Positions 9,092 to 14,528 of a DNA stretch of 14,528 nucleotides are shown piece after piece. The DNA is taken from positions 1 to 14,528 of the forward strand of contig CAJXRJ010000101.1 in NCBI GenBank assembly GCA_913058555.1, given 5' to 3'. The notes under the pieces were generated by a model, which searched no databases, was not told where the DNA came from, and saw only the letters and a list, made by a program, of their open reading frames with translations. Each line of letters opens with the position of its first letter. Within the stretch, counting starts at the first letter, position 1. The DNA comes from an uncultured bacterium. Lineage in GTDB: Bacteria; Planctomycetota; UBA1135; GCA-002686595. A program made the position numbers and the translations under genes.

Positions 9092-9404
9092 GCGTGCGGC
9101 CCGGCAAATCCAACCTCCGCCGGTACTCCGGCCCGCATGGCGGCTGACGGCAGCCTAGATCTGGCGAACCTTGACGTGACGCTGATCATGGAGGCCATGC
9201 CGCTCGGCCCCATGGTGAGGTTCCTCGCCTCGCGGACTGTGGGGACCCCGCAACCGTTCGTGGGGTCGCAAGGGTCCCTTTGCCTGAGCGGCAACGCAGG
9301 CCGATTCAATCTGGTGGTGGAGATTCGAAATCCCTGAGCTAGGCGGACGCCACTGGCAAGCTCACCGACCCAGTTTCAATGACGCCCTGAAGCGCCTCAC
9401 GTAG
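9092..9404 (+). pseudogene. Decayed copy of the shared C-terminal domain
   Basis: From 9092 to 9333 the plus strand reads ACGPANPTSAGTPARMAADG, then FLASRT, FVGSQGSLCLSGNAGRFN, ending RNP-stop. This matches the first half of the shared C-terminal domain (CGPA..NS.G, S.G.LCLGG.IGR) motif for motif. A TAA lies immediately before it at 9089-9091, so it is not joined in frame to any propeller. Shifted by one base, the frame at 9330-9404 continues as RHWQAHRPSFNDALKRL, which resembles the end of the domain (W.FQAWHRD..SNFTDAL). About 25-30 residues between the halves are missing. A stop, a frameshift, a deletion and the lost propeller mark it as a gene fossil. Because the molecule is an amplified library fragment, single-base errors could account for the frameshift but not for the deletion or the missing N-terminal part. 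Confidence 0.72.
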
Positions 9405-9474
9405 CGCCACTGTAGGCGGTCGAGTCAGCGGTGTGCGCCGGGATCGCCGCAGTCACCGTGGCCTTGGGAGCGAA

Positions 9475-10047
9475 TCAGTTGTCGAACTGCCGCTGCAAGT
9501 TTCCCTGTACCTTGCTCAACAACGCCGCGTCGGATTTGCGGTGCGTGAACGTGATGGCCTTGGACAGTACGTCTTTGGCAGTGAGGGCCAGTTTTCCGCT
9601 GACGTTGGGTGGGTGAAAATAGAAGCCGTCGTCGCCGGGGTACTTGGACCGAGATTTCGACATCGACGCCAGGATGAAGGCGTTGTGTCGTGCGGCAAAG
9701 CCGCGCTTCTGCACCCAGCGCTTCGGCATCTGGTGCCCTGTATAGATGACTTTATGGAGCTTGCTCCAAGACCCATCCTCGAAGACCAAAAGCGTCCGAG
9801 GCTGCAACGGCTCAGTGAGGCCTTGATTCTCCAGATAAACCAGACCCAGGGTCACGACCTTTGCCCACTCATCGATCTCCCCCCTCGACGGGACTTGACC
9901 GCCGATCGGAGACTTCTCGAACCCCTGGGGTGATCGAAAGTACCCCTGCATTCTCCCCTGGACGTCTGACAATGACCTCGTCAATAAGTTGACGGGGACC
10001 ACATGGTCTTTCATCGCCAGTAGTTTCTTTAGATAGAAGTTCGTCAT
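9475..10047 (-). CDS. Unrecognised 190-aa lysine-rich protein
   Basis: I do not recognise this protein. The ATG at 10047 is preceded by GAGGG (10053-10057) five bases away, a good ribosome site; a TTG at 10107 would add 20 poorly protein-like residues. It begins MTNFYLKKLLAMKDHVVPVN, has no signal peptide or membrane segment, and is likely cytoplasmic. Aromatic and basic patches are visible: LLVFEDGSWSKLHKVIYTG, MPKRWVQKRGF, YPGDDGFYFHPP. It contains 16 lysines in 190 residues, while the large neighbours have about 8 in 870, and the DNA looks less GC-rich by eye. It lies among decayed fragments and next to a hairpin repeat, a setting typical of acquired DNA. It converges on the remnant at 9092-9404. 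It could be a truncated piece of a longer foreign gene. Confidence 0.6.
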   Translation of the reverse strand: MTNFYLKKLLAMKDHVVPVNLLTRSLSDVQGRMQGYFRSPQGFEKSPIGGQVPSRGEIDEWAKVVTLGLVYLENQGLTEPLQPRTLLVFEDGSWSKLHKVIYTGHQMPKRWVQKRGFAARHNAFILASMSKSRSKYPGDDGFYFHPPNVSGKLALTAKDVLSKAITFTHRKSDAALLSKVQGNLQRQFDN

Positions 10048-10384
10048 CACATCCCTCAATGGGGGCTCAGGGGTCGCGGCGTTGTCGGTGCGGGCGCGGT
10101 GGGTCAAATGACCCCCTTGCCCGCATTCGATCAGATTTGGAGAGGCACTCAGGCTGACGATCGTGGGCTAACAGACCTGATGGCCGGAACCAGAGGTATT
10201 CAGCGGGCTGACCCCGAAGGAAGGGTCGGCAACAACCCCTTCTGCCGCGAAAGTAGGCATCGACCACTCACGTCAAAGCCAGTGGCGTTCGCCATTCCCA
10301 CCTGGCTCAAGGAATCCCCGCAGAAATGCGGTCGCGGGCCGCACCGGCGATAACGACTCCCACTGCCAACACTGCGGAAGCCCT
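10048..10384. other. Gene-free stretch with small stem-loops
   Basis: I see no convincing gene, tRNA or promoter here. Two small inverted repeats are visible. At 10278-10306 GCCAG/CTGGC encloses TGGC-GTTC-GCCA. At 10318-10331 CCGCA-GAAA-TGCGG forms a 5-bp stem with a GNRA tetraloop. They lead into the large hairpin starting at 10386, so the whole tract could be one structured element, but this is speculative. Confidence 0.4.
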
Positions 10385-10385
10385 C

Positions 10386-10510
10386 AAAGTACCGAGCCAG
10401 GATCGTTTTTCGCTTTTGAGGCTAGCCGCCAAGTCGCGATCCCCCGGGTTGTCACCCTCATCGCGCTAGCCCGGTCGAAAGCGAAAAGTTGATCCTGGCT
10501 CCGTACTTTT
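10386..10510. repeat. Long imperfect palindrome (about 40-bp arms)
   Basis: The left arm 10386-10426 and right arm 10465-10509 are reverse complements with few interruptions. The outer block AAAGTACCGAGCCAGGATC (10386-10404) pairs with 10491-10509 at 18 of 19 positions. The middle block TTTTCGCTTT (10407-10416) pairs with 10478-10487. The inner block GGCTAGC (10420-10426) pairs with 10465-10471. Inside, GCGAT/ATCGC (10436-10440, 10460-10464) and GGGT-TGTC-ACCC (10446-10457) extend the fold. Candidates are a non-autonomous mobile element, a REP-like palindrome, a structured RNA, or an inverted duplication made during replication or amplification. No transposase is present in the window. Confidence 0.8.
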
Positions 10511-10548
10511 GGCTCCGTACTTTGGCTCCGTACTTTGGCTCCGTACTT
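10497..10548 (+). repeat. 13-bp tandem repeat, four copies
   Basis: The unit GGCTCCGTACTTT occurs four times head to tail: 10497-10510 (with one extra T), 10511-10523, 10524-10536 and 10537-10548 (last base changed). The first copy is the outer end of the right arm of the adjoining palindrome, so the repeat looks like slippage expansion of the hairpin base. Each copy could pair with the single left arm AAAGTACCGAGCC. It ends exactly where the minus-strand domain remnant stops resembling its family. Confidence 0.92.
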
Positions 10549-10762
10549 CGTTCAAGAACCCGGTATTGCGGATCTCCCCCGGCCGCACGAATCGTGAGAC
10601 CCTACTACCGAGACAGGGGTCCCCTTCGCCCCCACTGAACAGGGACACCAAGCCCGCACTGCGGCTCGCGAGGACGATCCCTGTGACGTCTCGCGGCAAG
10701 GGATTCACCTCCAGGTCGAGATCCCGGCTGGCCACCGCGTCAGACCCGACCGTGACCGAACT
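10544..10762 (-). pseudogene. Second decayed copy of the shared C-terminal domain, truncated
   Basis: The minus strand reads SSVTVGSDAVASRDLDLEV, NPLPRDVTGIVLASRSAG, FSGGEGDPCLGSRVSRF and VRPGEIRNTG. This follows gene 1's domain (ASGSPSVASNDVQLRVERLP, GGSQGDLCLGGAIGR) closely in order and spacing. The leading YCGPA block is missing and the preceding frame does not look like a propeller. The second half (GET.NFQAW.RD, TSNFT) is absent; the frame runs instead into the 13-bp tandem repeat at 10548. LCLGG has become PCLGS. A copy truncated at both ends and placed opposite another fragment is best read as a fossil left by rearrangement. Confidence 0.7.
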
Positions 10763-11112
10763 GTGTAGCGAGGCCGTCGTCTTCCCCGGAAGCATCACCA
10801 TCGAGTCCGATACGAACATCAGCGCAGACCTTGCAGCCTGCGACGACAGGTTCGTGGCAGAGCCAAACCTGTCCGAGCGCGAAAAACGAGGCCTGGGTTA
10901 TCTGGCAGCCGACAGGCACGGGCCCGGTGACGGTCAGCACATGCGACAACGCCAACTTCGATTCGGTGCTCTTAGTCGATCGGGAGACAGGGCCCTGCTC
11001 GGGAGATCTCGTTGCGGGCAGTGCCGACTCTTCGGGCTGCAGCGGGAACACGAGCGAGCTTCAGTTCAACGCAGTGGTCAACAACACTCTCGCCATCCAA
11101 CGCGGGTCGTGG
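10758..11112 (+). pseudogene. Frameshifted remnant of a secreted beta-sandwich-like domain
   Basis: The plus strand reads ELCSEAVVFPGSITIESDTN, then ISADLAACDDRFVAEPNLSE, in one frame. At the AAAAA run 10882-10886 sense continues in the next frame as KNEAWVIWQPTGTGPVTVST, then CDNANFDSVLLVD, SSGCSGNTSELQFNAVV and NNTLAIQRGSW. The pattern 'W..tGtvTvSTC..aNFDtvL...GCSG.TS...f.a..g..y.I.vG.W' is one I know from secreted planctomycete-type proteins, where it resembles PPC-like beta-sandwich domains; the assignment is from memory. There is no start codon with a signal peptide, and the sequence after 11112 does not look protein-like. The frameshift lies in a homopolymer and could be a sequencing error, but the isolated fragment would still be incomplete. 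Confidence 0.55.
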
Positions 11113-11361
11113 ATTGCCCCCATCCGCTGCAGCGGCACGCCCGCCATCGACGAGAACCCAGGCTCGCTGCCCCCGCTCAACGACGATCGCGACAACGCCA
11201 CAGAGCGGAGCGAAAGCGACGACCTGAAGGGGAGCACGGCGCCGCACTCACAGAAAGTGCTCGAGATGGCCCTCAAATGGAGCGCGAATCTCCTGCCCTG
11301 GCGCGCGACGAGGCCGCCCCGCGTCTTCTCTGCAGGTTCGTAGCCAAGGGACACTCGGCGC

Positions 11362-13986
11362 CTACCGCATGAGGATCGATACGGCCGTTGTGAAATTGGA
11401 CGTCGCGGTGCCTGCGACCGTGTCTCGGTGCCAAGCCTGAAAATTCCAGGTCTCGCCCGGCACAGCCGCGACAACACCCGTTGGGCTTGGGATACTCGTC
11501 AGGTCGATGTCCACGAAGAACTGGCCGGAAAGGCCGCTGCTGGCGACCTGGCCCGTCCCCGTAAAGCGTGCGATCGATCCCCCAAGGCACAGTCGCCCGA
11601 TGGAGTTCGGCACCGGCAAGACGGAGCCCTGATCTTGGCTGCCAACGAAGAAGCCGAACTTGCCTGCGGGCAGGTCGAAGGCAGCTAACGTCAGGGCATT
11701 CACCGCTGGTGAGTCGCTTCCCCCGGCACGCAATTGACCGGGGGCGCCCGTGGAGTTCGGAATGGCATTCGAACAATAGGGCACACCGATCGCTCCGAGT
11801 GCGTCTCCCTTGAACCAGCCGGCCTGCCCGTACACGCGGGAGGTCCATACGAGATCTTCATCACCGTCGCGGTCTTGATCCGCGGAGAAGATCTGCGTCA
11901 AGTCGGGAGTGTCGGCCGCGAGAAGCACGGCGGGCGCAAACGACTGACCTGCAACTTGCTCGTAGAAGTAGAGATCGTAGAGCGTCGCAGAGCCGGTAAC
12001 CCACGTGAAGACGGTGGCAACGATGTCGACGTCCCCATCTCCATCCACGTCCATGATCAAAGGAAGGTTGGTGGTATCGGGGCCTGGCAGAGCCATGGGC
12101 GGCAGAAAGCTGCCTCCGTCGAGCTTGTGGATAAGTAGGCCCTGCCCCACGGCGAAGGATGTCTGGACGATGTCCAGATCCAGATCGCCGTCGATGTCGC
12201 CGACGGCGAATGCCATCGTGGCCCCGGACCCGGGAAGCGGCGTAGGCGCAGCGAATCCGCCACCCGGTATGCCGAATTGCACGACGATGTCCTGAAGGCC
12301 GTTCTTCTCGGTGATCAGATCCGGCGCTCCATCGCGGTCGAGGTCGGCCAGGGTGGTACCCCGAATGATGACATTGCTCTCCATGATCACGACAGGAGCA
12401 GCGAACCCACGCGCGCCGTCGCCACGGCACCACGCCACCGTATAGGGCGCGCCTCCGAAGGCCCGTCCCTGGATCACCAAGTCGATGACACCGTCGCCGT
12501 CGATATCACTGGGGTCGACGAGTTTGTTCGCCAAAATCGTAGCCGACCAATCGAACTCGACGAGGGGTTCGAAGGCTCCCCCGCCGATTCCGAACGCAAC
12601 GAGAACCTCTTTGCTCGTGCCGAGCAAGATGAGGTCGAGGGCGCCATCATCATCCAAATCCGCTGCGTACGGAGGTACCTCGACGAGACGGGCATCCCGC
12701 ATGAGGACTTCACGAACCATCCCGCCGGCGCCATCGTTTCTGAACAACGTGAGGATGCGGACGACGGTAGTGGATTGGTTCTCACGTTCCTGGACGACTA
12801 AGTCTTGATCGCCGTCAGAGTCGATGTCGCAAGACACCGACGCCGTCAGCGACTGCACCGGGAAAGTGAACGGTGAGATGTCGTCGAGGAATCCGGCTCC
12901 TAGGGTCCCTCGATTACGCAGCCACCCTCCCTCGCCGAAAGAAGTGGTCGCGAGCAGGTCCGGCCATCCGTCCCCGTCGTAATCCCCGATGGCTGCGCTT
13001 ACCAGGAAGTACACGCCGGAAGGAAGCGCAATGCGGTTCGCGAATACGCCATTGACATTCTCTCGCCAGTAGGACCGATTCGCGCCGTCGCCAACGCTGA
13101 ACAGATCCAGGTCACCGTCAAGATCGGTATCGATCAGGATCTGGGATTGCGGGGCGTTGACATCGGGCAACCTCGATGAGGTTGAGAAGCTAAGTCCTCC
13201 TTGGTTCAGGAGAACGCGTTCGTCGAAATTCGTGGAGTACACGATGTCGAGACTTCCGTTCCCGTCGATGTCACCAACTCTGAACTGTCGAGCAAAGTCA
13301 AAGAGCCCCCCTGCAACAACTACTCGTTCGCTCGCTGGCCAGGCGCCGTCGTTGCGAACACAAACGAACGCATTCAACGCTGCGGTGGTGTAGACGAGAT
13401 CGACGTCGCCGTCGGAGTCGAGGTCGTGGGGCTGAGCAGTCGTGACCACGGTCTGAGCGGGAAGCAGAGACACGGGCGCCGCGAAGGTTGTGCCACCGAG
13501 CCCTTCATACCAGAAGATGCCTGACGTCGAGCTGGGCTTGTAGATCACGAGATCCAGGATCGAGTCCCCGTCCATGTCAGCTGCCTGGATCGAATCCGCT
13601 GCGGGATGCTGTGCTTGAAGCTCCACGAACGCCGCAAAGGAACCGCCCAGATTCTGGTACCAGCCCGGAACTCCATCGCGGGTCGCGATCAGATCCTCGT
13701 CGCCGTCCTGATCCAGGTCCACCGCGCGCAGGGAGCGGACGGTGGTCGATTCGAGGGCGATACTCTGCGGGCCGGAGAATGCGCCCGCCCCTTGGGACTG
13801 AAACCAACGCAATCGGCGAAGCCCAAGGTCGACAACCACTGCGTCCGCGTCTCCATCAAGATCGACATCGGTGGCGACGGTCATGTGCGTCGAGGCAATG
13901 GAATCATTGAAGACGATTGGATCGCCGATTTGCCCGTGAACAGCAGGGCAGAAGGTGACTGCGAGGAGGATCGAGAGGGTCTTCAT
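11362..13986 (-). CDS. Gene 4: secreted FG-GAP/VCBS repeat (beta-propeller) protein with shared C-terminal domain
   Basis: This 874-aa protein is probably exported. The ATG at 13986 opens directly into a compact signal peptide (MKTLSILLAVTFCPAVHG|QIG), which fixes the start although no Shine-Dalgarno is visible. The mature protein would begin with Gln. Residues about 35-735 contain 14 DxDxDG-type motifs (DVDLDGDAD, DLDQDGDED, DYDGDGWPD, DIDGDGVID, DVDGDGDVD, last DQDRDGDED), as expected for FG-GAP/VCBS calcium-binding propeller blades. Residues 737-874 (11365-11778) are the shared C-terminal domain: YCSNAIPNSTG, NALTLAAFDLP, FGFFVGSQ, GRLCLGGSIARF, GETWNFQAWHRD, TSNFTTAVSI. Its length and layout nearly match genes 1 and 3, so the three are paralogues that have diverged strongly in the propeller. 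The debris region lies immediately downstream of its stop. The ligand and final location are unknown. Confidence 0.93.
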   Translation of the reverse strand: MKTLSILLAVTFCPAVHGQIGDPIVFNDSIASTHMTVATDVDLDGDADAVVVDLGLRRLRWFQSQGAGAFSGPQSIALESTTVRSLRAVDLDQDGDEDLIATRDGVPGWYQNLGGSFAAFVELQAQHPAADSIQAADMDGDSILDLVIYKPSSTSGIFWYEGLGGTTFAAPVSLLPAQTVVTTAQPHDLDSDGDVDLVYTTAALNAFVCVRNDGAWPASERVVVAGGLFDFARQFRVGDIDGNGSLDIVYSTNFDERVLLNQGGLSFSTSSRLPDVNAPQSQILIDTDLDGDLDLFSVGDGANRSYWRENVNGVFANRIALPSGVYFLVSAAIGDYDGDGWPDLLATTSFGEGGWLRNRGTLGAGFLDDISPFTFPVQSLTASVSCDIDSDGDQDLVVQERENQSTTVVRILTLFRNDGAGGMVREVLMRDARLVEVPPYAADLDDDGALDLILLGTSKEVLVAFGIGGGAFEPLVEFDWSATILANKLVDPSDIDGDGVIDLVIQGRAFGGAPYTVAWCRGDGARGFAAPVVIMESNVIIRGTTLADLDRDGAPDLITEKNGLQDIVVQFGIPGGGFAAPTPLPGSGATMAFAVGDIDGDLDLDIVQTSFAVGQGLLIHKLDGGSFLPPMALPGPDTTNLPLIMDVDGDGDVDIVATVFTWVTGSATLYDLYFYEQVAGQSFAPAVLLAADTPDLTQIFSADQDRDGDEDLVWTSRVYGQAGWFKGDALGAIGVPYCSNAIPNSTGAPGQLRAGGSDSPAVNALTLAAFDLPAGKFGFFVGSQDQGSVLPVPNSIGRLCLGGSIARFTGTGQVASSGLSGQFFVDIDLTSIPSPTGVVAAVPGETWNFQAWHRDTVAGTATSNFTTAVSILMR

Positions 13987-14490
13987 GCGAGTCTAAGTTT
14001 GGCCAGGCTGACGGAGTTCGCACGGCACCAGCGGCATTCGGGTGCGTAAGGCAACTGCGGGGTGATTCGAAGGACGTGTGGCGAGTCCCATGACCACGAC
14101 TGCATCCCAGGGAAATGGGCCCGGGTGGACGCCAACTTACGGTAGGTCCGTTGGGCGGGCGGTAGGGGCCGCAATCCGGATCGCAGGCCATATTCACAAG
14201 TCGGTGACAGCCAAGGGAGGTATCCACTGTGCGGGTGCCGAATCCCGTGCCTGGACCGAAACTCGCCTTTGACCGGCCTTGGACGGCTGGAGCCATGTCG
14301 CCACCGCCCTGTGATCCAGATTCGGGATCGATAGCGCAAGAAAGGCGCACTCCTCGTTCCTCTGCAGCGCACTTCGCCTGAACGGCAACGGCCTCACCAA
14401 AAACGTCTTCTTCCGTGCAGCCGATCCACTGGCCTCAAGCCATCTCGGTCCTTGCGCTGATGCGACCTCAAACCCCAGTCTCCCCCATTC
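13987..14490. other. Gene-free end region upstream of gene 4
   Basis: The promoter of gene 4 should lie in the first 100-200 bp, but I find no convincing -35/-10 pair. Short open frames occur on both strands and none has a signal peptide, ribosome site or recognisable motif. A plus-strand run open from 14315 to the cut end contains LRLNGNGLTKNVFFRA, which could be part of a truncated gene, but I cannot place it. Confidence 0.5.
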
Positions 14491-14528
14491 CTGTCTCTTA
14501 TACACATCTGACGCTGCCGACGATATGC
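14491..14528 (-). other. Nextera/Tn5 read-1 adapter, inverted (library artefact)
   Basis: Positions 14491-14523 are the exact reverse complement of the adapter at 3-35: CTGTCTCTTATACACATCT, then GACGCTGCCGACGA. The last five bases TATGC extend the outer primer, and their complement GCATA agrees with the TA that starts the window. The genomic insert ends at 14490. Minus-strand frames beginning MYKRQ near 14505 are adapter-derived. Confidence 0.98.

Noticed and set aside
9433..9933. A 166-codon plus-strand frame opposite the 190-aa gene
   Set aside because: Its composition is typical of an antisense shadow. The minus-strand product is more protein-like and has a GAGGG site five bases before its ATG.
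10497..10548. A short CRISPR-like array
   Set aside because: The 13-bp units abut with no spacers, and no cas gene is present.
10831..11343. An intact 170-aa plus-strand gene
   Set aside because: It would begin at a TTG inside a recognisable domain whose first part lies in another frame, and its last 70 residues look random. It is better explained as a frameshifted remnant.
13904..14372. Minus-strand frames of 129-148 codons upstream of gene 4
   Set aside because: They are arginine-, proline- and serine-rich with no conserved features, overlap the start of gene 4 and conflict with its promoter region.
14315..14490. A truncated plus-strand gene at the right end (LRLNGNGLTKNVFFRA)
   Set aside because: The frame is open to the cut, but there is no start, ribosome site or motif I can place, and it is under 60 codons.

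Overview
The window is one library molecule of about 14.45 kb (36-14490). It is bounded on both sides by the same Nextera/Tn5 read-1 adapter in inverted orientation (3-35 and 14491-14523), so both ends are transposase cuts and the genes nearest the ends lack their outer context. The insert is GC-rich. It encodes very large, lysine-poor, exported repeat proteins with an 'LCLGG.IGR...TSNFT' C-terminal domain. From memory of that protein family this points to a member of Planctomycetota, probably an uncultured or deep-branching lineage. No marker gene is present, so the assignment is an inference.

Layout: gene 1 (275-2896, -) and gene 2 (3096-5738, -) lie in tandem. A 552-bp divergent intergenic region separates gene 2 from gene 3 (6291-8906, +). 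A debris-like stretch of about 2.45 kb follows (8907-11361). It holds a decayed copy of the shared C-terminal domain (9092-9404, +), an unrecognised 190-aa lysine-rich gene (9475-10047, -), a long imperfect hairpin with a fourfold 13-bp tandem repeat (10386-10548), a second decayed C-terminal domain on the other strand (10544-10762, -) and a frameshifted remnant of a different secreted beta-sandwich-like domain (10758-11112, +). Gene 4 (11362-13986, -) follows, and then about 500 bp without a gene that I can defend.

The four large genes are built to one plan: an N-terminal signal peptide whose likely cleavage leaves Gln at +1, about 700 residues of propeller-type repeats, and a C-terminal domain of 128-139 residues starting at residue 733-753. 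Genes 1, 3 and 4 each carry exactly 14 calcium-type DxDxDG motifs (FG-GAP/VCBS repeats). Gene 2 uses an unrelated kelch-like repeat but also shows 14 strand motifs. This suggests two seven-bladed propellers joined to a common C-terminal module, a domain I cannot place in a named family. With the two broken copies, the locus looks like a place where genes carrying this C-terminal module multiply, rearrange and decay. The function of the proteins is unknown; surface display or secretion with calcium-stabilised propellers is the reasonable inference.
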